A DNA stretch of 64,000 nt from Brevibacterium zhoupengii (lineage in GTDB: Bacteria > Actinomycetota > Actinomycetes > Actinomycetales > Brevibacteriaceae). The DNA lies in NCBI RefSeq assembly GCF_021117425.1, contig NZ_CP088298.1, forward strand, positions 806,001-870,000. The letters run 5' to 3'. The notes beneath the pieces were generated by a model. The model saw only the letters and a list, made by a program, of their open reading frames with translations, had not been told where the DNA came from and did not search any database. This document shows, piece by piece, positions 51,130 to 59,999 of the stretch. Both the position numbers and the translations under genes were made by a program. Numbering within the stretch: position 1 is the stretch's first letter; every line of letters begins with the position of its first letter.

Positions 51130-51189
51130 AGGGTCCGAAAGTATGGCACAGGCGGGTATTTTCAGGGCAGACCTCTGTGCCCGGACCCT
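51130..51189 (+). promoter_or_regulatory. Two-stem RNA element between SMR and BCCT genes
   Basis: AGGGTCCG (51130-51137) pairs with CGGACCCT (51182-51189); inside, GGCACAG (51145-51151) pairs with CTGTGCC (51175-51181). The stems are contiguous on the 3' side but a 7-base bulge AAAGTAT lies on the 5' side, and the loop is 23 bases. It may be a terminator of the SMR operon or a 5' UTR element for the BCCT gene; only TTT follows. Confidence 0.5.
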
Positions 51190-51343
51190 TTCTGCCACGC
51201 GCACAGCACCCCATCCCACGGCTGGTTACGCCAATGATTCATGGGAAGGTGCAGCAATCGGGTGGTGCGGTTCAGAGCCTTAGGCCACGTTGGCAACTTC
51301 TGATCTTCCGTTTCCTCGACGATTGAGAAAGGGCCATCGCTGC

Positions 51344-53479
51344 ATGTCCGATGACTCCACGCCAGACAATTCCCAACCCGCCGGAACAGATTCCGATACT
51401 GGTGCCAACGCACCGACTCTCGGCTCGGACGGTTCCGGGTCCCTGCGTCCCGAACGCCGAGCCTCACGCGACAAGCTCAAGGCCGACGCCAGGCGAATGA
51501 GCCGCGAGACCGGCAAGAACCTGGGCAAGCTCGACTACAGCCGCCCCAGGCATCCCAGCGAAGACCAGCCGGAGAACAACACCCAGTACCCGCACAACAC
51601 CCACCCGATCCTGGTGCCGGGCATCGCGATCGACGAGCAGCGTCGTCGCTACTCCCTCGATAGGATCATCTTCGCCGTCGCCGGCACACTCACCGTGGCC
51701 TTCGTCATCTGGGGAATCTCCAGTCCTTCAAGCGTCGCCTCGGTGGCTCAGACCGCCTACGACTGGGCAACGATGAACGTCGGCTGGTTCTTCAACGTCG
51801 TCGCCATCGTCGTGCTCGTCGCTCTCCTCATCCTCGCGTTCTCCTCCTACGGCAAGATCCCGCTGGGCAAGGACGATGAGAAGGCGGAATTCAGCACCTT
51901 CTCCTGGGTGGCGATGCTCTTCGCCGCAGGCATCGGCATCGGCGTGCTGTTCTTCGGCCCGTCCGAACCGCTGACCTACTTCATCAGCCCACCTCCGCTG
52001 ACGAATGACCCCGAATCCACAGAGGCCCTGCACGGGGCGATGGCTCAGACCTACTTCCACTGGGGCTTCCACGCCTGGGCGATGTATGCCCTGGTCGGCG
52101 GCGCGATCGCCTATGCCGCCTATCGGCGCGGACGTTCGCTGCTGCTGTCTTCGATCTTCCAGACCCTGTTCGGCAAGCGCCAGACCGAGGGCTTCGCCGG
52201 CAAGCTCGTCGACATCTTCGCGATCGTGGCGACCCTGTTCGGAACCGCTGCCGCCCTGGGTATCGCAGCGATGCAGATCGGCACGGGCGTGAGCATCGTC
52301 AGCGGAGCGGGACCGATGACGAACAATATGCTCGTCGTCATCATCTGCGTCCTCACCGTGGGCTTCATCGTCTCCGCGGTCTCCGGTGTCTCGAAGGGCA
52401 TCCGCTACCTCTCATCCATCAACATCATCCTCACTGTCGGCATCGTCGCCCTTGTCCTCTTCCTGGGCCCGACGCTGTTCCTGCTCAACCTGCTGCCCTC
52501 GGCGCTCATGGAGTACCTGGGCTCACTCTTCGACATGATGGGCCGGTCCCTGTCCTGGGGTGCTGAGACACAGGAATTCCAGTCCGTGTGGACCGTCTAC
52601 TACTGGGCCTGGTGGATCTCCTGGTCCCCATTCGTCGGTACGTTCATCGCCCGGATCTCGCGGGGCCGCAGCATCCGCCAGTTCATCCTCGGCACGATCT
52701 TCATCCCTTCGACTCTGCTCTTCGTCGCCTACGGCATCATGGGCGGAACCTCGATCTGGATGTACCGGGAGGGTGCAGCCGGATTCACCGACAGCATGGA
52801 AGCCCCCGAGGTGTTCTTCACCCTCATCGACAACCTGCCCTTCGTCGAATGGCTGCCGTTCGTTGCGATCATCGTCCTCGCGATCTTCTTCATCACCTCC
52901 GCGGACTCCGCGTCGGTCGTGATGGGAATGCTGACAAGTCGAGGCGACCAGGAACCCAAGAAATGGGTCGTCGTCTTCTGGGGCCTCGTGATGTCGGGCA
53001 TCGCCGTCGTCATGCTCCTCCTCGGCAACGCCAGTGCCTTGGAAGGATTGCAACAGCTCGTCATCGTCACAGCGGTGCCGTTCGCCATCATCATGCTCTT
53101 CATCATCGTCGCGTGGTTCAAGGAGCTGCGCACCGATCCGCTCGCACTGCGCCGCAAGTATGCACAGAATGCCGTCGACAACGCGGTGGTCGCCGGTGCC
53201 GATCGCTACGGTGACGACTTCGCCCTCCAGGTTGTGCAGACCGATCCAGGTGATGGCGCCAACGGCGGCATCGACTCCGAACACGAGGACTACACCGGCT
53301 GGTACCAGCGTACAAATGCCGACGGGGAACCGGTCGGCTATGACTACGAGACCGGCGAATGGGCCGACGGGTGGACGCCTGAGACGACCGACGTCGAGGA
53401 GGACGGGGACGACGACTCCGAAGCCACCTCGGCGAGGTCAGAGGTCGAGAGCCAACCGGAATCCCGTGTGACCGAGTGA
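51344..53479 (+). CDS. BCCT-family transporter
   Basis: A 711-residue importer of betaine, choline, carnitine or similar trimethylammonium compounds. Twelve predicted helices; the family motif is GIGVLFFGPSEPL near the first core helices and WTVYYWAWWISWSPFVGTFI is the helix-8 aromatic box. N-terminal about 100 residues (polar, GTDSDTGANAPT) and C-terminal about 100 acidic residues are cytoplasmic extensions, as in osmosensing BetP-like members. ATG 51344 is preferred over 51290. It is convergent with the FGE gene, overlapping by 42 bases, and close to a choline-sulfatase, so choline-O-sulfate or choline is a likely cargo. Confidence 0.88.
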   Translation: MSDDSTPDNSQPAGTDSDTGANAPTLGSDGSGSLRPERRASRDKLKADARRMSRETGKNLGKLDYSRPRHPSEDQPENNTQYPHNTHPILVPGIAIDEQRRRYSLDRIIFAVAGTLTVAFVIWGISSPSSVASVAQTAYDWATMNVGWFFNVVAIVVLVALLILAFSSYGKIPLGKDDEKAEFSTFSWVAMLFAAGIGIGVLFFGPSEPLTYFISPPPLTNDPESTEALHGAMAQTYFHWGFHAWAMYALVGGAIAYAAYRRGRSLLLSSIFQTLFGKRQTEGFAGKLVDIFAIVATLFGTAAALGIAAMQIGTGVSIVSGAGPMTNNMLVVIICVLTVGFIVSAVSGVSKGIRYLSSINIILTVGIVALVLFLGPTLFLLNLLPSALMEYLGSLFDMMGRSLSWGAETQEFQSVWTVYYWAWWISWSPFVGTFIARISRGRSIRQFILGTIFIPSTLLFVAYGIMGGTSIWMYREGAAGFTDSMEAPEVFFTLIDNLPFVEWLPFVAIIVLAIFFITSADSASVVMGMLTSRGDQEPKKWVVVFWGLVMSGIAVVMLLLGNASALEGLQQLVIVTAVPFAIIMLFIIVAWFKELRTDPLALRRKYAQNAVDNAVVAGADRYGDDFALQVVQTDPGDGANGGIDSEHEDYTGWYQRTNADGEPVGYDYETGEWADGWTPETTDVEEDGDDDSEATSARSEVESQPESRVTE

Positions 53480-54466
53480 TGTGTCCGGTGTCGCGGCCGA
53501 GCGTGCCGAGGTTCGATACCTCCGGCAATACGAGTCATGGCACATGTACGATCCGCCGCGCAGAACCGGGCGCTGGTCGTGGTCGCTGAAATGACTGCTC
53601 GTCCATTCCCAGACGTTTCCGGTCGTGTTGTGCAGGCCGAAGCCGTTGGGCGCGAACGCGTCGGCGGGAACAGTGCCCACCGGCATCGTCGGGGCGTTGG
53701 GGAAGACACCGGTGAAGGTGTTCATGTGGGCCAGTCCCTGGGGTTCGCGAACCGAACCCCAGGGGTAGGGCTGCTGTTCGAGGCCGCCGCGGGACGCGAA
53801 CTCCCATTCGGTCTCCGTCGGCAGTCGGGCACCCACCCACTGGGCATATGCCTCGGCGTCGGTATGGGAGACGTGGGTGACCGGATGCCTGGCCCAGTCG
53901 TTGAGGCTCGCACCTTCGAGCGTCGAGCCCGGAACACTGGGAACACCGCTTGGCCCGGGCCCGGAGGGATGAAGCCAGGTAGCTCCTGTTACCGGACGCC
54001 ACCAAGGGGTAGCCTGCACAGAGGGAGTGGTCTCGGCCAGACCTTCGGCCAGCAGGCCGGTGAAGACCAAGGAGTCACCATGAGTTACGGCATCGGTGCG
54101 ATGACCTGTCGCGGCGACGAACGCGGCGAATTGCGCGACCGTGACCGTCGTTGCGGCGATCGCGAAGCCCTCGACGCTGACCTCGCGGACCGGGCCTTCC
54201 CCGTCATCGGGATAGGCCAGAGGGTCCTCGCTGCCCATGAGGAAACTGCCGCCGGCCAGGCCGATCATTGCCAGATCCTGCGGAGCCAGAGCCGCGAGCT
54301 CTGCCAGCAGCTGCCCCTGGGCAGCGGACGCAGCGGTCGATTCCCCGCCCGACATTCGCACCTCGGTGCGGGATTCTTCTCGCTCAACACCCACCTCGGC
54401 GGGCGAAGCCTCTTCTTGGCTCGCTCCGATGGGCGAGTTCCGTGCCGGGCCGCAGCATGAGGCCAT
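53438..54466 (-). CDS. Formylglycine-generating enzyme (SUMF1/FGE family)
   Basis: Oxidises the active-site Cys of sulfatases to formylglycine with copper and oxygen. The 342-residue protein begins MASCCGPARNS, a start used by many actinobacterial FGEs, and has GGSFLMGSED, the DAEAYAQWVGARLPTETEWE substrate/calcium region, and the copper-binding Cys pair in SYMCHDSYCRRYRTSAR. ATG 54466 has AAGGTGG five bases before it. The divergent neighbour is a Cys-type sulfatase whose CSPSR is the exact FGE target. Convergent overlap with the BCCT gene (42 bases). Confidence 0.92.
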   Translation of the reverse strand: MASCCGPARNSPIGASQEEASPAEVGVEREESRTEVRMSGGESTAASAAQGQLLAELAALAPQDLAMIGLAGGSFLMGSEDPLAYPDDGEGPVREVSVEGFAIAATTVTVAQFAAFVAATGHRTDAVTHGDSLVFTGLLAEGLAETTPSVQATPWWRPVTGATWLHPSGPGPSGVPSVPGSTLEGASLNDWARHPVTHVSHTDAEAYAQWVGARLPTETEWEFASRGGLEQQPYPWGSVREPQGLAHMNTFTGVFPNAPTMPVGTVPADAFAPNGFGLHNTTGNVWEWTSSHFSDHDQRPVLRGGSYMCHDSYCRRYRTSARSAATPDTSLGHTGFRLALDL

Positions 54467-54496
54467 CGATGCCACCTTCAATCCACATCTGAGAAA

Positions 54497-54538
54497 CAGG
54501 TTCGTACGAACCTGATCCATCTTCACACCTGCGCAGGT
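54497..54538. promoter_or_regulatory. Two palindromes between FGE and choline-sulfatase genes
   Basis: CAGGTTCGT/ACGAACCTG (54497-54514) is a perfect 18 bp palindrome; ACCTGCGCAGGT (54527-54538) is a perfect 12 bp palindrome. Both contain a CAGGT arm and lie in the 150 bp gap of two divergent genes. A shared regulator acting on the maturase and its substrate is likely; it is not encoded next to them. Confidence 0.65.
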
Positions 54539-54616
54539 CTTCACCGCAGTTGACTTCGCAGACCATGCTTTCACAGAGAGCAGACCTGACGTTTTGAGAA
54601 AGGACGTGACCAGCAT

Positions 54617-56146
54617 ATGCAACCGCCGAACATCGTAGTGATCCAGGCCGACCAGATGGCCGCTCAGGCACTGGGAGCCTACGGAGACACCGCCGCACTC
54701 ACCCCGAACATGGATGCCCTGGCAGCCGACGGAGCGGTCTTCGATCGCGCCTACTGCAACACCCCGTTGTGCTCACCCTCGCGAGCATCGATGATGACGG
54801 GCCGGATGCCCTCCGACATCGACTGCCTCGACAACGGCGATGACTTCGCTGCCTCGGTGCCGACCTTCGCCCACCGTCTGCGCAAGCTCGGCTACCACAC
54901 CGCACTCATCGGGCGGATGCACTTCATCGGCCCCGATCAGCACCACGGTTTCGAAGAGCGTCTGACCACCGACGTCTACCCGGCCGACCTCGATATGGTC
55001 CCCGACTGGCAGCGGCCATTGGATCAGAAGCTGCAGTGGTACCACGAGGCCGATCCGGTCTTCACCGCCGGTGCTGCGAAGGCCAACGTCCAGCAGGACT
55101 TCGATGACGAGGTGATCTTCCGGACCCTGCGTCACCTCAACGGACGGGTGCGGGCCAACCAGGCCGCCGGTGAGAACCAGCCGTTCCTCATGGTCACCTC
55201 GTTCATCCACCCGCACGACCCGTACGAGCCGCCGCGTGAGCACTGGGACAGGTTCGCCGAGGTGGAGATCCCCGACCCAGCCCACCCCGAGGTTCCCGAC
55301 ATCGCCGAGGATCCGCACAGCCACCGGCTGCGCACGATGAGCGGACTGGACAAGAAGGAACCGGGCACCGAGGACATCCGTCGGGCACGTCGGGCCTACT
55401 ATGCGGCCGTGAGCTACATCGATGATCACATCGGCAAGATCCGTCAGCGCCTGCGTGAACTCGAGCTCGAGGACAACACGGTCATCATCGTCACCAGCGA
55501 CCACGGAGACATGCTGGGGGAGAAGGGCCTGTGGTACAAAATGTCCCCCTACGAGCAGTCCTCCCGTGTCCCGATCATCATCAACGGCCCCGCCGAGGCG
55601 GTCACGCCGGGTCGGTATGCCAACCCCGTGAGCCTCGTCGACCTGATGCCGACGTTGTTGGAGCTGGCAGGTACCTCCGACCCTGCTGCGACTGGCGTCT
55701 CCCTGTTCGAGTCCGCTCGGCAGGAGGCGGCGGGGGAGACCGGACCTGCTGACCGTGACGTCATCATCGAGTACTTCGCCGAAGGCACGTACCGGCCGCA
55801 GGTCACGCTCATCCGCGGACAGTACAAGCTCACGATCTGCCCGGGGGATCCCGAGCTGCTCTTCGACCTCGAATCCGATCCCGACGAGCTGGTCAACCGG
55901 GCCGGCGATGCCGCCTATGCCGAACTCGTGGCCACGATGCGTGCAGAGCTCGATTCGCGTTATGACCTCGAGCATCTCGAAGAGCATGTGCTCGGCAGCC
56001 AGTCGAGTCGGCAGCTCGTCGCCGATGCGCTCAAGATCGGCACGGTCCGGCACTGGGACTTTGATCCGGAACCCGAGAACGGTTATGTCCGCGGAGACTT
56101 CTGGACCGCATTCAGGTTCGGGAAGATCCCCGACACCACCGCCTGA
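54617..56146 (+). CDS. betC: Choline-sulfatase
   Basis: Hydrolyses choline-O-sulfate to choline and sulfate, 509 residues. The formylglycine site is Cys52 in CSPSR (52-56), followed by ASMMTGR. Choline-sulfatase-specific blocks are GRMHFIGPDQHHGFEERLTT and the C-terminal HWDFDP with YVRG. Metal ligands include Asp12, and SDHGDMLGEKGLWYKMS is intact. No signal peptide, so cytoplasmic. Divergent from its FGE and separated from the BCCT gene, it completes a choline-sulfate uptake and cleavage unit; betAB and a sulfate handling gene are not in this window. Confidence 0.93.
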   Translation: MQPPNIVVIQADQMAAQALGAYGDTAALTPNMDALAADGAVFDRAYCNTPLCSPSRASMMTGRMPSDIDCLDNGDDFAASVPTFAHRLRKLGYHTALIGRMHFIGPDQHHGFEERLTTDVYPADLDMVPDWQRPLDQKLQWYHEADPVFTAGAAKANVQQDFDDEVIFRTLRHLNGRVRANQAAGENQPFLMVTSFIHPHDPYEPPREHWDRFAEVEIPDPAHPEVPDIAEDPHSHRLRTMSGLDKKEPGTEDIRRARRAYYAAVSYIDDHIGKIRQRLRELELEDNTVIIVTSDHGDMLGEKGLWYKMSPYEQSSRVPIIINGPAEAVTPGRYANPVSLVDLMPTLLELAGTSDPAATGVSLFESARQEAAGETGPADRDVIIEYFAEGTYRPQVTLIRGQYKLTICPGDPELLFDLESDPDELVNRAGDAAYAELVATMRAELDSRYDLEHLEEHVLGSQSSRQLVADALKIGTVRHWDFDPEPENGYVRGDFWTAFRFGKIPDTTA

Positions 56147-56198
56147 GGGCGCCGGCTGCGCTGGCTAGCCGCCTGAGGCGCCGGCGCGTGCCGGCTAG
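56139..56198. repeat. Imperfect 30 bp duplication at the betC stop
   Basis: CCGCCTGAGGGCGCCGGCTG... and CCGCCTGAGGCGCCGGCGCG... stand head to tail, each ending in GGCTAG. The first copy contains the betC stop TGA, the second repeats it downstream. Confidence 0.55.
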
Positions 56199-56212
56199 GC
56201 ACCGAGTAGTCG

Positions 56213-56257
56213 AGAGCCGACCGCATCATCGAAAGGTGAGTCCCTGCGGTCGGCTCT
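56213..56257 (+). terminator. betC terminator hairpin
   Basis: AGAGCCGACCGCA (56213-56225) and TGCGGTCGGCTCT (56245-56257) form a perfect 13 bp stem with a 19-base loop, 67 bases after the betC stop. Followed by TTGCCGTT, with few T residues. Confidence 0.6.
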
Positions 56258-56432
56258 TGCCGTTCCGCTGGATGGTCGACGCTCCGGTCGGCTCTCGACG
56301 GTGAGGCGTGCTCTCGATGCGGTCCAGCGCGGGGCGGCGCCCACATCGGCGGGGATAATTCACTCAGCATTGGGCGAGTTGCAGGTCACACTCTCAGACT
56401 CCGGTGGCATCATCTGGAGTAGGAGGGATGTC

Positions 56433-57833
56433 ATGACCAATTTCGAGTGGACATCTGAAGTCCCGCTCGCCGCCGAGACAACCTATCTCTGGCACGCACA
56501 GCCCGGAGCACTGACTCGGCTGTCCCCGCACTGGGCCCAGGAGATCGTCGAGGAGAGCTACCCTCCGCTCTCACCCGGGTCGGTGGCCCAAGTCAAAACG
56601 AGTGTGCCCGGCAGCTACGGCCTCGTCCGGCGACCATTCAGCTCCGTGCATTCCGAAGGACCATCCCGGTTCTCCTTCGTCGACGAACTCAAGAAGGGCC
56701 CACTGAGTCAGTGGAAGCACACCCACGAGTTCACCTCTGTCGCCGGCGGAACCAAGATCGATGACCACATCGACTTCTCGATGGCCCCAGCGGGCTTCGA
56801 TGCGATCGACCGCAGCCTCATCCACAACTTGGAAGCGACGTTTGAGGCCAGGCAACGGCGCATGCTCATGGACATCGAGTTCCTCGAACGCATGAACGCA
56901 CCGCTGCTGACGCACAAGAAGGGCAAACGCATCCTCATCGCCGGTGGCAGCGGACTCGTCGGCCGTCAGGTCGCGGCACTCTTCTCCACCGCAGGACATT
57001 TCGTGCGCCTGCTCGTGCGTCGGACTCCTAAGGTCGAATACGAATCGCATTGGAACCCCGAACTGGGAATCATCAACCCGCGCGACCTGGCCTGGGCGGA
57101 TGCGGTCGTCCACCTCGGCGGGCGCACCATCGCCACCCGGTTCACGAAGAAGGCGAAAGAGGAGATCCGCTCCTCACGCATCGACTCGACGACCCTGCTG
57201 GCAGAGACGATGCGCACCCTGCCCGAGGCGAAACGACCCGAAGTCTTCGTCTGTGCTTCAGCGGTCGGGATCTACGGATCCCATGCTGAAGAGCCGGTGG
57301 ACGAGACCGCTCCGGCCGGGGAAGGCTTCCTCGCCGAAGTGTGCCAGGAATGGGAAGCCGCCGCGGCACGGGTTGAAGAGCTGGGCATCCGCCGGGTGTC
57401 GATCCGCTCGGGTATTGCACTGACCTCACTGAGCGGATTCCTCAAGCTTCAGACGCCCCTGTACCTGGCCGGTGCCGGAGGTCGTTTGGGCAGTGGTGAA
57501 CAGGGCCTGGCCTGGGTCTCCCTCGACGATCTGGCCAGATCATACGTGCACGCGGTACTCACCGACTACGTGCATGGACCCGTCAACGCCGTCGCCCCGG
57601 ACATGGTGTCGCAGCGCGAGTTCGCCGAGGCGCTCGCCTCCCACCTGCACCGACCAGCACGCTTCCCGACACCAAGTTTCGTCACCGAACTGGTGCTCGG
57701 AGCCGATGGAGCCAAAGAGCTGGCCCTGGCCGATCAGAAGGTGCGCCCGGAGAGGCTCGAAGAGACCGGATACCAGTTCGCCCACCCCACGCTGTCCGCC
57801 TGCCTCGAGGAGGAACTCGGCAGCGGAGCGTGA
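56433..57833 (+). CDS. TIGR01777-family epimerase with SRPBCC N-terminus
   Basis: A 466-residue protein. Residues 1-150 are an SRPBCC-like domain (MTNFEWTSEVPLAAETTYLW and LEATFEARQRRMLMDIEFLE), followed by an NAD(P)-binding epimerase domain with GGSGLVGRQVA near 171 and a C-terminal DUF1731 region. The fused form resembles the actinobacterial SulA/YfcH relatives whose role is unknown, perhaps in envelope or cell-division control. AGGAGGG stands five bases before the ATG. The extended frame from 56301 is not needed. A related partial gene lies at 63475-64000. Confidence 0.82.
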   Translation: MTNFEWTSEVPLAAETTYLWHAQPGALTRLSPHWAQEIVEESYPPLSPGSVAQVKTSVPGSYGLVRRPFSSVHSEGPSRFSFVDELKKGPLSQWKHTHEFTSVAGGTKIDDHIDFSMAPAGFDAIDRSLIHNLEATFEARQRRMLMDIEFLERMNAPLLTHKKGKRILIAGGSGLVGRQVAALFSTAGHFVRLLVRRTPKVEYESHWNPELGIINPRDLAWADAVVHLGGRTIATRFTKKAKEEIRSSRIDSTTLLAETMRTLPEAKRPEVFVCASAVGIYGSHAEEPVDETAPAGEGFLAEVCQEWEAAAARVEELGIRRVSIRSGIALTSLSGFLKLQTPLYLAGAGGRLGSGEQGLAWVSLDDLARSYVHAVLTDYVHGPVNAVAPDMVSQREFAEALASHLHRPARFPTPSFVTELVLGADGAKELALADQKVRPERLEETGYQFAHPTLSACLEEELGSGA

Positions 57834-57847
57834 AGTGGGCGAAAGGC

Positions 57848-59077
57848 TCAGAGACGCTTTCCGGCGATCTCGGCACCGGCGGTCAGTGACTGCAGCTTCG
57901 CAATGGCGATCTCAGGGTGGACGCGACCGCCCAGGCCACAGTCGGTCGAGGCCATGACATTGTCGGGACCGACGAGCTTCGCGAAGCGTTCGATGCGGTC
58001 GGCGACGAGTTCGGGATGCTCGACGACGTTGGTGGAGTGGGAGACGATGCCCGGGATGAGGTACTTGCCCTCGGGCAGCTTCGTGTCTTCCCAGATCCGC
58101 CATTCGTGTTCGTGGCGGACGTTGGCTGCTTCGAAGGTGATGCCCGCGGCATTGAGCGTGAGCACCTGATCGACGATCTCCTTGAACGGCAGATCCGTCA
58201 CGTGCGGTCCGTGCCAGGAACCCCAGCAGGTGTGGATGCGCACCTGAGCCGGATCGATGCCGCGCAGAGCGTGGTTGAGTGCGTCGATGCGGACCTGGAT
58301 GAACGAGCGGTAGTCAGCGAAGGACGGCTCCGGGTTGATCTGGTCGAAGTTCTCGGCCAAGGACGGGTCGTCGATCTGCACGGTCAGGCCCGCCTCGGTG
58401 ATGGCGAGGTATTCCTCACGCAGCACATCGGCCCACGCCCAGATGAACTCCTCATCGGTCTTGTAGTACTCGTTGGCGATGCGCGAAGCAGAGCCGGGGG
58501 ACAGGGCGTTGATGTAGCCGTCGCGTTCACCGTACCCGGCGGCTGCGAGACCGGCCTTGAGGTTGGTGATGTCGCTGGCGACCTGGTCCTGGCCCACGTA
58601 GCTGATGGCGCTGGTGGCCTTGGGGAACTGCGGCTGGTCACCGGTATCGGTGCCAGCGTTGGCGTCGCCGTAGACGCCGGGGAAGAGGTTGCGGTCACGG
58701 CGGTCGCCGAAGCTGGTCAGCACCGGCTTGCCCGGTTCTGAACGCACGGCCGGTGCTTCCCACTTGTCGACATTGTCGAGTTCGAGTCCGCCGGTGCGGG
58801 CGAAGGAGTAGTGCCACCAGGCGCCGTAGTCGAAGTCCGCGGCCATCGAATGACCGTACTCCCCGTCGTTGGGGTTCGTGATACCCAGGTCCTTCTGGCG
58901 CTTGACGAGATCGGCCACGCTGGCGGCGAGGAGCTCGTCAAATTCCTGTGTCGCGGCCTCGGAGACGGTCTCACCGGCAAGGCGGGCGTGGTTCTGAGCC
59001 TGCTTGACCTTGTTGGCTTCGATGAGTTCGGGGGTGCGGGGTAAGGAACCTGCGTGCGAGGTGCGGATCGTGGCCAT
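57848..59077 (-). CDS. Cobalamin-independent methionine synthase-like protein
   Basis: A 409-residue protein of the MetE C-terminal (Meth_synt_2) type. The zinc ligands are visible as His and Cys in HTCWGSWHGPH and Cys in STDCGLGGRVHP. Unlike full MetE (about 750) it lacks the N-terminal domain, as in the short MetE-like and core archaeal forms that may use another methyl donor. TSHAGSLPRTPELI starts the barrel. No methionine-cycle gene or recognised SAM riboswitch adjoins. Possible role: methyl transfer to homocysteine or another thiol. Confidence 0.85.
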   Translation of the reverse strand: MATIRTSHAGSLPRTPELIEANKVKQAQNHARLAGETVSEAATQEFDELLAASVADLVKRQKDLGITNPNDGEYGHSMAADFDYGAWWHYSFARTGGLELDNVDKWEAPAVRSEPGKPVLTSFGDRRDRNLFPGVYGDANAGTDTGDQPQFPKATSAISYVGQDQVASDITNLKAGLAAAGYGERDGYINALSPGSASRIANEYYKTDEEFIWAWADVLREEYLAITEAGLTVQIDDPSLAENFDQINPEPSFADYRSFIQVRIDALNHALRGIDPAQVRIHTCWGSWHGPHVTDLPFKEIVDQVLTLNAAGITFEAANVRHEHEWRIWEDTKLPEGKYLIPGIVSHSTNVVEHPELVADRIERFAKLVGPDNVMASTDCGLGGRVHPEIAIAKLQSLTAGAEIAGKRL

Positions 59078-59244
59078 GTGTGACTCCTCTGGTTGTGAAG
59101 CGGCATTTCAGGCGATTCGTTCCCCCTTAGGCAATCACATAAGCCGGTCCGCATGCGAGGGTGTTGTCATGTTGGGTCACGTGCTGAGGCTGCCAGCCGG
59201 GGAAATGGGTGCGGTCGCGGTCTGGGTCGATCTAGACTGATGGC

Positions 59245-59952
59245 ATGAATCAGCAGGCTTCCGCGGGACCCGGCTGGACGGCGCGAATCCTGTTCTGGTT
59301 CGCACTGGCCTTCGGCTCCGTGTCGGAAATCTGGATGCTGCCGATGCTGATCCGCGGTGGTGAACTCGAACCCTCCGTCCTCTTTTCGTCCCTGACCGCG
59401 GGGGTCGCGGTCATCGAACTCGTCCTCGGACTCGTCGCGCTCCTCATCGTGAGATCCAGCCCGGTGAAGATGCGGCTGATCGGGATGGGAGTGCTCCTGG
59501 CAATCTCCATCTACGCCTTCGCCTTGCCGTACCTGCTGCCGATCATCGTGAACCAAATGGTCGAAAGCCTCGGAGGTTCTGGCGGTGGCGGGGGCTTCGG
59601 CATCCTTCAGCTGGCGATGATCGGTCAGAGCATCATCTGGGCCTTTCACGTCGGTGTCCTGATGGCCGGATGGCTCATCGCCTGGAACCTTGCGCGCAAC
59701 CGGGTCTGGTGGACTCACCTCATTGCCGCCGCGTATGCGTTGGTGATGGGACTGATCGTGTCATTTCTCGGATGGCAGCTGAACTCGTTCGGCGGTTCCT
59801 ACATAACGTCGACGGTTCTCACACAGCTGGTCTCACTGGCAGCTGCGTTGGGCGGATTCGTCGTCTTGCACCTGGTCGGCGAGAAGCCCGGAGCGGTGCC
59901 TGAACGACGAAGGGACCACCCGACTTCGAACGAACCGTGGAGTCACGGCTGA
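59245..59952 (+). CDS. Integral membrane protein of unknown function
   Basis: A 235-residue protein with about six predicted helices (ILFWFALAFGSVSEIWMLPML, GVAVIELVLGLVALLIV, MGVLLAISIYAFALPYLL and further segments) and a Gly-rich loop GGSGGGGGFG near 110-119. The family was not recognised. Its C-terminus is hydrophilic and its last codons form one side of the terminator hairpin shared with purL. No regulator lies nearby. Confidence 0.6.
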   Translation: MNQQASAGPGWTARILFWFALAFGSVSEIWMLPMLIRGGELEPSVLFSSLTAGVAVIELVLGLVALLIVRSSPVKMRLIGMGVLLAISIYAFALPYLLPIIVNQMVESLGGSGGGGGFGILQLAMIGQSIIWAFHVGVLMAGWLIAWNLARNRVWWTHLIAAAYALVMGLIVSFLGWQLNSFGGSYITSTVLTQLVSLAAALGGFVVLHLVGEKPGAVPERRRDHPTSNEPWSHG

Positions 59953-59974
59953 TTCGAAGACCGGTGGTCCCTTC
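59909..59974. terminator. Bidirectional terminator between membrane protein and purL
   Basis: GAAGGGACCACC (59909-59920) and GGTGGTCCCTTC (59963-59974) form a perfect 12 bp stem, with TTCGAA arms nested inside. It overlaps the end of the plus-strand gene and lies 26 bases after the purL stop, serving both convergent genes. Confidence 0.7.
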
Positions 59975-59999
59975 GCTGTGGTGAAGCGTTGCGAAACGC

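Noticed and set aside
53504-53527. tRNA T-arm-like sequence GAGGTTCGATACCTC
   Set aside because: No acceptor or anticodon stem accompanies it; it lies within the FGE gene's 3' end and is better explained as a weak hairpin behind the BCCT gene.
59078-59244. SAM or cobalamin riboswitch before the MetE-like gene
   Set aside because: No recognisable core motif of these classes could be found in the 167 bp leader.
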